NCBI RefSeq assembly: GCF_008033135.1
Contig: NZ_CP041335.1
Span: 3,415,925-3,479,924 of the forward strand
DNA: 64,000 bases
Origin: Chitinolyticbacter meiyuanensis
GTDB taxonomy: Bacteria > Pseudomonadota > Gammaproteobacteria > Burkholderiales > Chitinibacteraceae
Direction of reading: 5' to 3'
A model generated the notes under the pieces. It made no database searches. It worked only from the letters and a program-made list of their open reading frames with translations, and was not told the DNA's origin. The first letter of the stretch is position 1. Each line of letters begins with the position of its first letter. Of this stretch, positions 9,470 through 19,363 are shown one piece after another. The translations under genes were made by a program, and so were the position numbers.

Positions 9470-10689
9470 GCCGCCTCCCCGACCACCTGGGTCCTGGCGA
9501 TGCGTGGCTCCCGAATCGGCAGATTGCACAGCGCCGCGACAGCCGCCAGCGCCGCGTCGGCGTACCACATCCACTGGTAGTTCCCGCTCTCGATCAGTGC
9601 GATGCCGCCCAGCCAGGCGCCAAGGAAACCACCAACCTGGTGCGACAGCAGTGTCAGTCCGAACAAGGTGGCGAGATAGCGCGTACCAAAGAGCTTGCCA
9701 ACCACGCCTGCCGTCGGTGGCACGGTGGCGAGCCAGGTGAAACCGAGGCCAACGGCAAACAGGTAGAAGGTGAGTTCGGTCTTGGGTGCCGCGAGATAGG
9801 CCAGCACCAGCAGCGCGCGTGAGCCGTACATCCAGAACAACACGTACTTGCCGCGATAACGCTGCCCCCACCAGCCGGCAGCCAAGCTGCCCACGATATT
9901 GGACAAACCAATCAGCGCCAGTGACCAGCTGGCCACCGAAGCAGGCAGCCCACACAGGTTGACCTCTCCCGGCAGGTGCGTGACCAGGAAGGCGATGTGA
10001 AAGCCGCAGGTGAAGAAGCCCGCGTGCAGCAGCAGGTAGCTGCGGTCGCGCAAGGCTTCGGCGACCGCCTGCTTCAATCCCCCCGGCTTGGCGGCCTCGA
10101 GCTGAGTGACGTGGCTGCCCTGCGTGCCCTGCAACAGGCGGGTAATCGGCAAGGCAGCGACCGCGATCAGCGCCAGTCCCCACAGTGCCCCCATCCAGCC
10201 GACCACGGTGATCAACCCTTGAGTGAGCGGCGCGAATACGAACTGGCCGAATGAGCCGCCGGCATTGAGGATGCCTGAAGCCATGCCACGACTCTCGGCC
10301 GGCAGGCGTTGCGCCAGCGCACCGATCAGCACCGAGAAGCTTGCGAGGCCGGCCCCTGCGGCACTCAGCACGCCCAGCGTTAGGTCAAGCAGGCCGCTGT
10401 TGCGAGCAAACGGGGTCAGCGCTGTACCCAGTGCCATCAGCACCAGGCCGGCCGCCAGTACCCGCGGCGCCCCCCAGCGATCCGCCGCTGCGCCGGCCAG
10501 CGGCTGCACAGCCCCCCAGGTGAACTGGCCAATGGCCATGGCAAGGCTGATGGCGGCAATGCCGAGCCCGGTGCCGTGATGCAGCGGGAACACGAATAGG
10601 CCCATCGACTGCCGCACGCCCTGCGACACCACCAGCAGCAACGCCGCCAGCAGTACCAGCGTCCAGTCCCGCCTTGCCGTATCGCCCAT
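9466..10689 (-). CDS. Major facilitator superfamily transporter
   Basis: 407 residues from ATG 10689, which has GGGGG about five bases upstream; an in-frame GTG at 10701 is less favoured. About twelve membrane helices are visible. It resembles the OxlT/NarK-like and YbfB-type MFS group: QSMGLFVFPLH in helix 1, ADRWGAPRVLAAGL in the loop 2-3 motif, and GMASGILNAGGSFGQFVFAPL in helix 5. The central loop (residues ~185-210) is short and polar. The substrate cannot be read from the sequence. Its stop codon overlaps the yvcK start, so the two are probably translated together. The gene diverges from the zinc GTPase gene. Confidence 0.88.
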   Translation of the reverse strand: MGDTARRDWTLVLLAALLLVVSQGVRQSMGLFVFPLHHGTGLGIAAISLAMAIGQFTWGAVQPLAGAAADRWGAPRVLAAGLVLMALGTALTPFARNSGLLDLTLGVLSAAGAGLASFSVLIGALAQRLPAESRGMASGILNAGGSFGQFVFAPLTQGLITVVGWMGALWGLALIAVAALPITRLLQGTQGSHVTQLEAAKPGGLKQAVAEALRDRSYLLLHAGFFTCGFHIAFLVTHLPGEVNLCGLPASVASWSLALIGLSNIVGSLAAGWWGQRYRGKYVLFWMYGSRALLVLAYLAAPKTELTFYLFAVGLGFTWLATVPPTAGVVGKLFGTRYLATLFGLTLLSHQVGGFLGAWLGGIALIESGNYQWMWYADAALAAVAALCNLPIREPRIARTQVVGEAA

Positions 10690-10780
10690 CACCGCCCCCA
10701 CGCAAAGACAGCCAGCCTAACGGGCTGAGCACAATTTGACTATCGGGGATGTAGCGGATGAGCCATCACACGATTACAAA

Positions 10781-10795
10781 TGCAACTAAATTGCA
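10781..10795. promoter_or_regulatory. Inverted repeat in the MFS/zinc-operon divergent promoter region
   Basis: TGCAA-N5-TTGCA is perfect. The right arm is part of a possible -35 (TTGCAA, 10791-10796) followed 17 bp later by TAACTT, reading toward the GTPase gene. The gene content suggests control by a zinc-responsive repressor such as Zur, but the repeat does not match a Zur box that I can vouch for. Confidence 0.4.
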
Positions 10796-10849
10796 AAATA
10801 AACGATTTCTTGTTAACTTGCGCACCTCACAAATGCCACTGAGTTTCAT

Positions 10850-12061
10850 ATGAACAAGGATACCCGCCTTCCCGTCACCGTGTTGTCCGGTTTTCTCGGG
10901 GCCGGCAAGACCACCCTGCTCAACCATGTGCTCAACAATCGAGATGGGCTGCGCGTCGCCGTCATCGTCAACGACATGTCCGAAGTGAACATCGATGCAC
11001 GGCTGGTGCGCGAAGGTGGCGCCGCGCTATCACGCGCCGAAGAAAAGCTGGTCGAGATAAGCAATGGCTGCATCTGCTGCACGCTGCGCGAAGATCTGCT
11101 GCTAGAAATCCGCCGCCTCGCCGCCGAGGGCCGCTTCGACTACCTGCTGATCGAGTCGACCGGTATCTCCGAACCCATGCCCGTCGCCGAGACCTTCACC
11201 TTCCGCGACGAACAGGGCGCCAGTCTGTCCGACCTGGCCCGACTCGACACGCTGGTCACCGTGGTCGACGCCCACAATTTCCTGCGCGACTACGCCAGCG
11301 AGACGCCGCTTGCCGGGCACGGCGAGACGCTGGGCGACGATGACCAGCGCACGCTGGTCGATCTATTGGTCGAGCAGATCGAGTTCTGCGACGTGCTGGT
11401 CATCAACAAGTGCGACCTCGTCAGCGCCGAAGAACTGATGCGGTTGGAAACGATGCTCCGCGCGCTCAACCCGCGCGCCGAGCAGGTGCGCAGCGAACAC
11501 GGCCGGGTACCGCTCGCATGCATCCTCGACACCGGCCGTTTCGATTTCGACACCGCCGCCCAGGCGCCAGGCTGGCTGCAGACGTTACGCGGCGAACATA
11601 CGCCGGAGACCGAAGCCTATGGCATCACCAGCTTCGTCTACCGCGCCCGCAAACCCTTCCATCCCCGCCGCTTCTGGGACTGCATCCATCAGCCCTGGCC
11701 GGGCGTGATCCGCTCCAAGGGCTGGTTCTGGCTGGCAAGCCGCCCCGCCTTCATCGGCAGTTGGTCACAAGCCGGCGCCACCTCGCAGCACGGTCCGGCC
11801 GGGCTGTGGTGGGCCGCCGTGCCGGAGGCGCACTGGCCTGACGACGCCGACACCCGCAGCGCCATCACGGCCGACTGGCATCCGCACTACGGCGATCGCC
11901 AACAGGAGCTGGTGCTGATCGGCATCGATCTCGACCAGGCCGCGCTGACGCGCCTGCTTGATGCCTGTCTGCTCACCGATGCCGAGCTCGCCGCACCGGC
12001 CAGCTTTATCGACCAGCTGGACGACCCCTTCCCCAGCTGGCAACTGCAGAACGCCACCTAA
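10850..12061 (+). CDS. zigA: CobW/COG0523-family zinc metallochaperone GTPase
   Basis: 403 residues. The Walker A is [11 protein letters not shown] (residues ~14-24), the metal-binding CxCC motif is CICC, and the base-recognition motif is NKCDL. A C-terminal CobW_C domain follows ([18 protein letters not shown]). COG0523 proteins of this subgroup use GTP hydrolysis to deliver zinc to client enzymes during zinc shortage. The gene is followed 29 bp later by a ZnuD-like zinc receptor gene on the same strand, which supports the zinc assignment over cobalamin or nitrile hydratase roles. Expression is likely induced by zinc starvation; a candidate operator lies upstream. The exact subfamily name (ZigA/YjiA/YciC) is uncertain. 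Confidence 0.88.
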   Translation: MNKDTRLPVTVLSGFLGAGKTTLLNHVLNNRDGLRVAVIVNDMSEVNIDARLVREGGAALSRAEEKLVEISNGCICCTLREDLLLEIRRLAAEGRFDYLLIESTGISEPMPVAETFTFRDEQGASLSDLARLDTLVTVVDAHNFLRDYASETPLAGHGETLGDDDQRTLVDLLVEQIEFCDVLVINKCDLVSAEELMRLETMLRALNPRAEQVRSEHGRVPLACILDTGRFDFDTAAQAPGWLQTLRGEHTPETEAYGITSFVYRARKPFHPRRFWDCIHQPWPGVIRSKGWFWLASRPAFIGSWSQAGATSQHGPAGLWWAAVPEAHWPDDADTRSAITADWHPHYGDRQQELVLIGIDLDQAALTRLLDACLLTDAELAAPASFIDQLDDPFPSWQLQNAT

Positions 12062-12090
12062 CCCAGCCGTATCCCCAACCAGGAGTCACC

Positions 12091-14220
12091 ATGTTCTACC
12101 GTTGCATCGGCAGCCCGCCTCGGGCGCTGCCGCTGGCCCCGCTCGTCGCCGCGCTGACACTCGCGCAGGCCCCATCCGTATTGGCGGACGACGAAACCAC
12201 GCTCCCTGCAGTCGTCGTCACCGCCAACCCGCTCGGCAATGCTGATCCGCTCGCCACCACCAGCGTGCTGCAAGGACCGGCATTGCTGCTGCGCGATGCC
12301 ACCACGCTGGGCGACGTGCTGGCTGGACAGCCAGGCGTCGCGTCGACGTCGTTCGGGCCGGGTGCCAGTCGCCCCATCCTGCGCGGCCTCGATGGTGATC
12401 GCATCCGCATCCTGCAGAACGGCGTCGGCGCGCTCGATGCCTCCGGGCTGTCGTACGACCATGCAGTGGCGCAGGATGTGGCAAGCGCCGAGCGCATCGA
12501 GGTCGTGCGCGGCCCGGCCGCCCTGCTCTATGGCGGCAGCGCCATCGGCGGCGTGGTCAATACGCTCGACAACCGCATCCCGCAGGCCCGGCTCGATGGC
12601 AGCACCGGCACCGCCCGCCTGGAATACGGTGGCGCCGCCAACGAACGGCTGGTCGCCGGCCAGCTCGAGGCGGGCGACGGCAACTACGCCGTTCACGTCG
12701 ACGGCTTCAATCGCCGCAGCCGCGACCTGCGCATCCCCGGCTACGCCTGGTCCGAGCGACAGCGCGCCGGCCTCGGCAGCTTTACGCCACCGGAGCATGA
12801 TCACGGGCACGAGCACGAGGAGGAAGGCCACGAGGCACACGCCGAATCCGCCTACGGCACACTGCCCAACAGTGATAGCCGCGCCTACGGTGGCGCCATC
12901 GGCCTGTCCCGCACCTGGGACGATGGCCACCTCGGTCTCTCGCTCGGCAGCTATCGCAGCAACTATGGCTCGGTCGCCGAGGAAGATGTGCGGCTGGACA
13001 TGAAGCAGGATCGGCTGGCGCTGTCATTCGCGCGGCAAGGTCTCACCGGCGCCTTCACCGGCATCGCAGCCGATCTGGCCTACACCGACTATCGCCACCA
13101 GGAGCTGCACGGCAGTGAGGTTGGCACCACGTTCAAGAACCAGGGCGTCGAGGGCCGGATCGAGGCGCGGCATGCGCCGCTGGCCGGTGCCGACGGCGTG
13201 ATCGGGCTGCAGTTCGGCCACAGCGATTTCTCCGCGCTCGGCGACGAGGCCTTCGTGCCGGATACCGGCAGCGCGCAGCTGGCACTGTTCGCTCTGGAAC
13301 AATGGCAACTGTCCGCACTGCAACTGAGCTTGGGCGGCCGCGTCGAGCACAGCCGCTACGATCCGGACGGCGGCGACAACCGCCGCTTCGCCGACATGGC
13401 GGCGCAACGCTTCACCGCCGGCTCGTTGTCCGCCGGGCTGGTTGCCCCGCTGGCGCCGGGCTGGTCGTTCGCCGGCCAGCTTGCCTACACCGAACGCGCG
13501 CCGAGCTACTACGAGCTTTATGCCAATGGCGCGCACGTGGCCACCGGCACGTTCGAACGCGGTGATCCGGATGCGGGCAAGGAACGTGCGACCTCGATCG
13601 AGGCCGCACTGCGTTATCAGGCCGGCGCCAGCCGGCTGTCGCTGGGCGCCTACTACAGCCGCTACGCCAACTTCATTGCGCTGGAGCGCACCGGACTGTG
13701 GTGCCACGCCCACGGCGACCACGACCATTGCGGGGACGAGGCGCACGATGGCGATGCGCCCGAATATCAGTATCAGGGCGTACCGGCCAAACTCTACGGA
13801 CTGGAATTGGACAGCAGCTGGCGGATGTACGCCGACATAGCCCGCAGCGTCGATCTGCTGGTGTGGGGCGACATCACACGCGGGATCAATCGGGAAACTG
13901 GTGAACCGTTGCCGCGGCTGGCGCCGGCCCGCATCGCCAGCGCGGTGGTCTACGGCCAGGGCGCCTGGTCCGTACGCGGTGAGCTACAGCACGCCACCGA
14001 TCAGAACCACGTGCCGTCGGGCGATACGCCAACCGACGGCTACACCGTGGCCAACGTGGCAATCAGCTATCGCTTCAAGCAAGGCGCCAGCGACTGGTTG
14101 GCCTATTTGCGCGGCGACAATCTGGGCAACGAGGAGATCCGCTACGCCAGCGCGCTGACCCGCGATATCGCGCCGCAAGGCAGGCGCAGCGCCCGCGTCG
14201 GCATGCAGGTTGCGTTCTAG
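12091..14220 (+). CDS. znuD: TonB-dependent outer-membrane zinc receptor (ZnuD-like)
   Basis: 709 residues; AGGAG lies eight bases before ATG 12091. A signal peptide ends near VLA|DDE. The plug domain (~35-155) shows VVVTANPLG, the RPILRGLDGDRIRILQNG segment and VRGPAALLYGG. The remainder is a 22-strand barrel ending in aromatic Phe (VGMQVAF). Two surface-loop segments are rich in His, Asp and Cys: HDHGHEHEEEGHEAH near residues 234-250 and CHAHGDHDHCGDEAH near 538-552. These are typical of ZnuD, which takes up zinc through the outer membrane with TonB energy. The upstream CobW GTPase gives the same context. No inner-membrane ZnuABC genes are in the window. Confidence 0.92.
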   Translation: MFYRCIGSPPRALPLAPLVAALTLAQAPSVLADDETTLPAVVVTANPLGNADPLATTSVLQGPALLLRDATTLGDVLAGQPGVASTSFGPGASRPILRGLDGDRIRILQNGVGALDASGLSYDHAVAQDVASAERIEVVRGPAALLYGGSAIGGVVNTLDNRIPQARLDGSTGTARLEYGGAANERLVAGQLEAGDGNYAVHVDGFNRRSRDLRIPGYAWSERQRAGLGSFTPPEHDHGHEHEEEGHEAHAESAYGTLPNSDSRAYGGAIGLSRTWDDGHLGLSLGSYRSNYGSVAEEDVRLDMKQDRLALSFARQGLTGAFTGIAADLAYTDYRHQELHGSEVGTTFKNQGVEGRIEARHAPLAGADGVIGLQFGHSDFSALGDEAFVPDTGSAQLALFALEQWQLSALQLSLGGRVEHSRYDPDGGDNRRFADMAAQRFTAGSLSAGLVAPLAPGWSFAGQLAYTERAPSYYELYANGAHVATGTFERGDPDAGKERATSIEAALRYQAGASRLSLGAYYSRYANFIALERTGLWCHAHGDHDHCGDEAHDGDAPEYQYQGVPAKLYGLELDSSWRMYADIARSVDLLVWGDITRGINRETGEPLPRLAPARIASAVVYGQGAWSVRGELQHATDQNHVPSGDTPTDGYTVANVAISYRFKQGASDWLAYLRGDNLGNEEIRYASALTRDIAPQGRRSARVGMQVAF

Positions 14221-14279
14221 CCCGCTACCGACCTCCGCTACGGGCCGGCGTGCATCGGCCCGGCGGCGGAGCCGGTCGA

Positions 14280-15671
14280 TCAATCGACCAGGCGCGCCTT
14301 CACCGGCTTGCCCTTGATGCCCTTGGCCTCGATCCGGGCCAGCGCCTGCTGCGCGTAGTCGGCCGAGACGGCAACGAAGGTCTGGAAATCGTAGAGATCG
14401 ATCTTGCCGACTGCCGAGCCCGGCAAGCCGGCGTCGCCGGTCAAGGCACCCAGTACATCGCCGGGCCGTAGCTTCTGCTTGCGCCCGGCGGCCAGGCACA
14501 GCGTCGCCATCCCTGCCGCCATGGTGTACGCCGTCTGCCCATTGAGCTGGCCGGCATCGCTCAGCGGCAGCGAGTAGTCGAGGTAGGCTTCGATGCCCTT
14601 CTGCCGTTTGGCCTGGCTCGGCGACACCAGGCTGAACGCATAGCCGTGCTTGCCGGCCCGACCAGTGCGGCCGATGCGGTGCACGTACACCTCGGGATCG
14701 TAGGGCAGCTCGTAATTCACCACGGCGGCCAGATCCTTGATATCGAGCCCACGCGCGGCCATGTCGGTCGCCACCAGGATGGGGCTGCTGCCATTGGCAA
14801 AGCGCACCAGCATCAGATCGCGGTCACGCTGTTCCAGATCGCCATGCAGCGCCAGCGCGGCATAGCCATCGGCGCGCAGTGCATCGGCCAGTTGCTGGCA
14901 GTCGACCTTGGTGTTGCAGAACACCACGGTCGAGGCCGGCTGATAGTGCGCGAGGATGGCCTTGAGCAGCGCAGGCTTTTCTCCATTGTCCTTCACTGCG
15001 TACACCTGCTGCTCGATGTGCTTGGCGTCGTGCAGCGCCTCCACCGTCACCACCGCGGCATCGCGCTGTACCGATGCCGAGAGTTGGCGGATCTCCTCGG
15101 GATAGGTCGCGGAGAACAGCAATGTCTGCCGACGGGCCGGGCAGAACGAGATCACGTCGTCGACTTCGCCAGCGAAGCCCATGTCCAGCATGCGATCGGC
15201 CTCGTCGAGCACGAGCATCCGGAGCCGGGCCAGATCGAGCGTGCCCTTGTGCAGGTGATCCTGGATGCGACCGGGCGTGCCGACGACCAGATGTGCACCA
15301 TGCTCCAGCGAGCCAGCCTGGGGCCCGAGCGGCGTGCCGCCGCATAAGGTCAGTATCTTGAGGTTGGGCAGGTGGCGCCCCAGCCGGCGCAGCTCCTTCG
15401 CCACCTGATCCGCCAGCTCACGCGTCGGGCACAGCACCATGCCCTGCACTTTGAACAGCGTGAGGTTGAGCTGCAGCAGCATGCCAAGGCCAAAGGCGGC
15501 AGTCTTGCCGCTGCCGGTCTTGGCTTGGGCAATCACGTCCTGCCCCGCCAGCACCAACGGCAGGCTCTGCGCCTGGATCGCCGTCATCGCCGAGAAACCC
15601 AGGCTGTCGAGATTGGCCAGAAGCTCGGGCGGCAGGCTGAGGCTGGCGAAGGTAGGGGCGGAACGGGACAT
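14280..15671 (-). CDS. dbpA: ATP-dependent RNA helicase DbpA
   Basis: 463 residues from ATG 15671 (MSRSAPTFASLSLP); upstream codons extend the frame into the tRNA terminator region and are rejected. Helicase motifs are complete: Q motif (TAIQAQSLP), I (AKTGSGKT), Ia (PTRELADQ), II (DEAD), III (SAT), V (ATDMAARGLDI) and VI (HRIGRTGRAG). The C-terminal ~75 residues form the DbpA RNA-binding domain (KQKLRPGDVLGALTGDAGL, GKIDLYDFQTFVAV), which recognises hairpin 92 of 23S rRNA. The protein therefore acts late in 50S subunit assembly. It lies 59 bp from the convergent end of the zinc receptor gene. Confidence 0.95.
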   Translation of the reverse strand: MSRSAPTFASLSLPPELLANLDSLGFSAMTAIQAQSLPLVLAGQDVIAQAKTGSGKTAAFGLGMLLQLNLTLFKVQGMVLCPTRELADQVAKELRRLGRHLPNLKILTLCGGTPLGPQAGSLEHGAHLVVGTPGRIQDHLHKGTLDLARLRMLVLDEADRMLDMGFAGEVDDVISFCPARRQTLLFSATYPEEIRQLSASVQRDAAVVTVEALHDAKHIEQQVYAVKDNGEKPALLKAILAHYQPASTVVFCNTKVDCQQLADALRADGYAALALHGDLEQRDRDLMLVRFANGSSPILVATDMAARGLDIKDLAAVVNYELPYDPEVYVHRIGRTGRAGKHGYAFSLVSPSQAKRQKGIEAYLDYSLPLSDAGQLNGQTAYTMAAGMATLCLAAGRKQKLRPGDVLGALTGDAGLPGSAVGKIDLYDFQTFVAVSADYAQQALARIEAKGIKGKPVKARLVD

Positions 15672-15723
15672 GGCAACACCGGCGGGCTGGATGCTGCAGC
15701 ATACGCGACAGCGGTTCGAGGCA

Positions 15724-15760
15724 AACGAAAAAGGACTTGAGCTCGCGCTCAAGTCCTTCT
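15724..15760 (-). terminator. Intrinsic terminator of the Ser-Arg-Glu tRNA operon
   Basis: A perfect 12-bp stem, AAGGACTTGAGC with GCTCAAGTCCTT, closes a TCGC loop. On the minus strand it is followed by a T-rich run (CTTTTTCG), nine bases after tRNA-Glu. Confidence 0.88.
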
Positions 15761-15766
15761 TGAATC

Positions 15767-15842
15767 TGGCGTCCCCACGGGGATTCGAACCCCGGTTATC
15801 GCCGTGAAAGGGCGGTGTCCTAGGCCTCTAGACGATGGGGAC
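15767..15842 (-). tRNA. tRNA-Glu(TTC)
   Basis: 76 nt with encoded CCA. The acceptor GTCCCCA pairs with TGGGGAC, the T-arm carries GTTCGAATC, and the anticodon loop CTTTCAC gives UUC. It is the last gene of a three-tRNA cluster. Confidence 0.96.
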
Positions 15843-15859
15843 AGAGGCAGGTGAGAAAG

Positions 15860-15936
15860 TGGCGCGCCCGGAGCGATTCGAACGCCCGACCCTCTGGTTC
15901 GTAGCCAGATACTCTATCCAACTGAGCTACGGGCGC
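15860..15936 (-). tRNA. tRNA-Arg(ACG)
   Basis: 77 nt with encoded CCA. The acceptor GCGCCCG pairs with CGGGCGC. Stem TCTGG/CCAGA encloses loop CTACGAA, giving anticodon ACG, which is read as ICG after A34 deamination. Confidence 0.96.
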
Positions 15937-15988
15937 GCTGTTTTCTTACCTTAGTTGCTACCTTGCGATGTTGCCATCGAAGGTCCGC

Positions 15989-16082
15989 TGGCGGAGACGG
16001 AGGGATTCGAACCCTCGATAGAGGTTTTGGCCCCTATGCTCCCTTAGCAGGGGAGTGATTTCAGCCACTCATCCACGTCTCC
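15989..16082 (-). tRNA. tRNA-Ser(GCT)
   Basis: 94 nt, class II with a long variable arm and encoded CCA. The acceptor GGAGACG pairs with CGTCTCC. The anticodon loop CTGCTAA gives GCU (AGC/AGU codons). It is the first tRNA of the cluster, 68 bp downstream of lysC. Confidence 0.96.
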
Positions 16083-16150
16083 GTCAAGGGAAGCGGGATC
16101 ATACCCGCCGCTCCCGCTTGCGTCAAACGCTAATCGCGCAATAGCGCGAA

Positions 16151-17374
16151 TCAGGCCTGATCGAGGCCAAACGCCTTGTGCAGCACGCGCACCGCGAGCT
16201 CAAGGTACTTCTCGTCGACGATAACCGAGATCTTGATTTCCGAGGTGGAGATCATCTGGATATTGATGCCTTCCTCGGCCAGCGTGCGGAACATGGTCGA
16301 GGCCACACCCACATGCGAGCGCATGCCGACGCCGACGATGGACACCTTGCAGATCTTGTCGTCGCCTTCGATGCGCTTGGCGCCGATATGCGCCTGCACG
16401 CCTTCCAGCACCTTGATGGTGCGGGCAAGGTCGTTCTTCGGCACGGTGAAGCTGAAATCGGTGGTGCCGTCCTGACCGACGTTCTGAATGATCATGTCGA
16501 CGTCGATGTTGGCATCGGCCACCGGGCCGAGGATCTGGTAGGCAATGCCGGGCTTGTCGGGCACGCCGGTGACGTTGACGCGGGCCTCATCACGGTTGAA
16601 TGCGATACCGGAGACGACGGGCTTTTCCATGTTCGGGTCTTCCTCGAAGGTAATCAGCGTGCCCTCGCCTTCTTCCTGGAAGCTGGAGAGCACGCGCAAT
16701 TTCACGTTGTACTTGCCGGCGAATTCCACCGAGCGGATCTGCAGCACCTTGGAGCCGAGGCTAGCCATTTCCAGCATTTCCTCGAAGGTGATGGTCTTGA
16801 GCTTGCGCGCCTCCGGCACCACGCGCGGATCGGTGGTATAGACGCCGTCGACGTCGGTGTAGATCTGGCATTCGTCGGCCTTGAGCGCAGCGGCAAGCGC
16901 CACGCCCGATGTGTCCGAACCACCACGGCCCAGCGTGGTGATGTTGCCTTCGGCATCCACGCCCTGGAAGCCGGCGACGATGACGACGCGGCCGGCGGCG
17001 AGATCGGCGCGCATCGCAGCGTCATCGATCGACTGGATACGGGCCTTGGTGAAGAAGGAATCGGTCAGGACCTTGACCTGCGCACCGGTGTAGGACTTGG
17101 CGTCGACGCCGGCCTCCTTGAGGGCCATGGCCAAAAGGCCGATGGTGACCTGCTCACCGGTGGAAATCACCACGTCGAGCTCGCGCGGATCCGGATTCGC
17201 CTGGATTTCCTTGGCGAGCGCGATCAGACGGTTGGTCTCGCCGCTCATCGCGGAGACCACGACCACCACGTCGTGGCCCTGCGCCTTGAACTTGGCCACG
17301 CGACGCGCCACGTTCTTGATGCGCTCGGGCGATCCGACCGAGGTGCCGCCGTACTTCTGGACGATCAATGCCAT
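16151..17374 (-). CDS. lysC: Aspartate kinase
   Basis: 407 residues from ATG 17374 ([15 protein letters not shown]), with AGG eight bases upstream; this length matches betaproteobacterial monofunctional aspartokinases. It phosphorylates aspartate, the first step toward lysine, methionine, threonine and diaminopimelate. Seen: the kinase motif [46 protein letters not shown] and the ACT domains at ~265-405 ([30 protein letters not shown]). Two ACT units imply feedback inhibition by lysine and/or threonine. A weak GGCTTT hairpin separates it from alr upstream. No riboswitch-like leader could be recognised. Confidence 0.96.
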   Translation of the reverse strand: MALIVQKYGGTSVGSPERIKNVARRVAKFKAQGHDVVVVVSAMSGETNRLIALAKEIQANPDPRELDVVISTGEQVTIGLLAMALKEAGVDAKSYTGAQVKVLTDSFFTKARIQSIDDAAMRADLAAGRVVIVAGFQGVDAEGNITTLGRGGSDTSGVALAAALKADECQIYTDVDGVYTTDPRVVPEARKLKTITFEEMLEMASLGSKVLQIRSVEFAGKYNVKLRVLSSFQEEGEGTLITFEEDPNMEKPVVSGIAFNRDEARVNVTGVPDKPGIAYQILGPVADANIDVDMIIQNVGQDGTTDFSFTVPKNDLARTIKVLEGVQAHIGAKRIEGDDKICKVSIVGVGMRSHVGVASTMFRTLAEEGINIQMISTSEIKISVIVDEKYLELAVRVLHKAFGLDQA

Positions 17375-17487
17375 GTTGCAACCTGTTGAAAGGGATAGTG
17401 CTGGGTAATCGGTACGCCGCCGGTCCAGCGTAGACCCTGCGGCGAAAACGGGCATTGTAATAGAAAGCCGCCCGGCTTTTCGAGGCC

Positions 17488-18558
17488 TTACACCGCCAGA
17501 ACCGGCACTCTGGGTGCGATTGCGCACATCAATTCGTAACCGATCGTACCGGCAGCGGTGGCCACGTCGTCGATGGACAGTTGCCGGCCCCAAAGTTCCA
17601 CCGCGCTGTCGACCCCGGCGCCGGGCAGATCGGAGAGGTCGACCGCCAGCATGTCCATCGAGACCCGGCCAACCAGCCGGGTGCGCACGCCATTCACCAG
17701 CACCGGCGTACCGGTGCCGGCGTGCCGCGGATAGCCGTCGGCATAGCCGCAGGCAACGATGCCGATGGTCATCGCCCGATCGGCAGTGAAGGTGGCGCCA
17801 TAGCCGACGGTATCGCCAGCCAGTAGCCGCTGCACGCCAATGATGGCGGACTGCAACGTCATCGCCGGCACGAGGCCAAGCTCCGCAGCCGACTTGTGGG
17901 CAAACGGCGACGAACCATAAAGCATGATGCCCGGCCGGACCCAGTCGCGCCGGGCAGCCGGGTAGTCGACCAGCGCCGCCGAATTGGCCACCGTCGTCGG
18001 CAAACTGAGCATTGCCGTCGCAGCATCGAAGCGCGACAGCTGCGCGGCGATGCCGCGGGCCGGCTCGTCGGCGGTGGCGAAATGGGTCATCAGCGTGATC
18101 GAGGCAACATTCGCGTTGCCACGCAGCCGCTCGACCACTGCCGCAGCCGCTTCCGCCGGGAAGCCGAGCCGGTTCATGCCGGTGTTGAGCTTGACGAACA
18201 CGCCAACCGGGCGCGGTAGGACAATGCCTTCCAGCCGGGCCAGACTGGCGTCATCGTGCACCGCCAGCCACAGCCCGAGCTCGCTGGCAAGCTGCAGCTC
18301 AGCGACGCTGAATGCCCCTTCCAGCAGCAGGATGGGCTGGTTGTAACCAGCCTCGCGCAACCGGCGCGCGCCGTCGATCTCCAGGATGGCATAGCCGTCG
18401 ACGTCGCCGAAGGCGGCGGCGGCCCTGAGCAGGCCATGGCCATATGCATCGGCCTTGACCACCGCGAACACCCGGCTCTGCGGTGCCAGCGCCTTGGCCA
18501 CGCCGTAGTTGTGACGCAGCGCGTCGGCATGGATCAAGGCGCGTATCGGCCGGCTCAT
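17488..18558 (-). CDS. alr: Alanine racemase
   Basis: 356 residues from ATG 18558, which overlaps the dedA stop as ATGA. It is a PLP enzyme that makes D-alanine for peptidoglycan. The PLP-lysine motif is [12 protein letters not shown] (residues ~33-44). The C-terminal domain holds the catalytic Tyr segment ([11 protein letters not shown]) and [22 protein letters not shown] and RPGIMLYG are further family signatures. Length is typical. Translational coupling to a DedA membrane protein is plausible. A short GC stem near 17464-17479 may attenuate transcription toward lysC. Confidence 0.96.
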   Translation of the reverse strand: MSRPIRALIHADALRHNYGVAKALAPQSRVFAVVKADAYGHGLLRAAAAFGDVDGYAILEIDGARRLREAGYNQPILLLEGAFSVAELQLASELGLWLAVHDDASLARLEGIVLPRPVGVFVKLNTGMNRLGFPAEAAAAVVERLRGNANVASITLMTHFATADEPARGIAAQLSRFDAATAMLSLPTTVANSAALVDYPAARRDWVRPGIMLYGSSPFAHKSAAELGLVPAMTLQSAIIGVQRLLAGDTVGYGATFTADRAMTIGIVACGYADGYPRHAGTGTPVLVNGVRTRLVGRVSMDMLAVDLSDLPGAGVDSAVELWGRQLSIDDVATAAGTIGYELMCAIAPRVPVLAV

Positions 18559-19181
18559 TCGATTTCCTCGGCGGCGCGGCGCTCGCGCCAGCGCCGGTAG
18601 TACCAGACGCCAACGATGACGGCGACCACGCCCAGCACCACGAAGATGCCGGTCTGGCCGCGCTTGATCCACGTCAGCAGCCACTCGTGGTTGTTGGCAC
18701 CGAAATAACCGAGGTAGACCCACACCGGCACGCTGATGAGCGCGGCGAAACCATCGAGCAGCAGGAAACGCCAGAACGGCACGCACCGGCTCATGCCAGC
18801 GGTGAGGAAAATGGGAGAACGCAGGCCAGGCAGGAAACGGGCGACGAACAACACGCGGTTGCCGTAGCGGGCGAATTTGTCCTGCACCGCCTCATAGCGC
18901 TCCGGCGTGAGCACGTGCGCGACCCAGCGCCATTTCAGCGCTCGCGTACCGTAGTGCCGTCCCAGCCAGAACATGGTGGCATCGCCGACCAAGACGCCCG
19001 CCATGCCCACCGCAAACATGGTGTGCACATTGGCAAAGCCGAGCCCGGAAATGATGCCCCCCGCCACCAGCGTGATGTCTTCGGGAATGGGCACGCCGAA
19101 ACCACAGATCAGCAGGACGAGGAAGACGGCGAGATAACCGTAATCGGTGAATATCGTGACGAGGTATTGCAGGATGTCCAT
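18555..19181 (-). CDS. DedA-family membrane protein
   Basis: 208 residues from ATG 19181 with AGG upstream. Family features are GVPIPEDITLVAGG, the re-entrant/arginine motif (RFLPGLRSPIFLTAGMSRCVPFWRFLL) and four to five membrane helices, ending in a basic tail. DedA proteins act as undecaprenyl-phosphate or phospholipid translocases and support membrane potential and envelope integrity. The overlap with alr, a cell-wall precursor gene, fits a role in lipid-carrier recycling, though that is inference. Confidence 0.92.
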   Translation of the reverse strand: MDILQYLVTIFTDYGYLAVFLVLLICGFGVPIPEDITLVAGGIISGLGFANVHTMFAVGMAGVLVGDATMFWLGRHYGTRALKWRWVAHVLTPERYEAVQDKFARYGNRVLFVARFLPGLRSPIFLTAGMSRCVPFWRFLLLDGFAALISVPVWVYLGYFGANNHEWLLTWIKRGQTGIFVVLGVVAVIVGVWYYRRWRERRAAEEIE

Positions 19182-19363
19182 CAGCAACCTGGCGCGGCAA
19201 CTGCGCGATGGCGGATCATAGCACGGGGCCTTGCGCTTACTGCGCACACCCCACCCAGCACGTTGACTCCCGACAAGCTTACAAAGTTTTCCACGCTGGT
19301 CAGTTCTGTCATGGAAACGTGATATAACCACGCGATCCTGACCGAGCGAGGCCCGCACCCGTT

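Noticed and set aside
9470..10183. Possible N-terminal extension of YvcK to 560 residues
   Set aside because: The extension is an out-of-frame reading of the MFS gene; the conserved YvcK N-terminus starts at ATG 9469.
14221..14279. GC-rich repeats between the zinc receptor and dbpA as a terminator
   Set aside because: Stems can be drawn but none has a T-run or clear loop; too weak to list.
16129..16147. Hairpin CGCTA/TAGCG after lysC as a terminator
   Set aside because: The stem is only five base pairs and has no T-run.
17375..17593. Possible upstream extension of aspartokinase
   Set aside because: The conserved protein starts [15 protein letters not shown] at 17374; the extra residues are Arg-rich and overlap alr.
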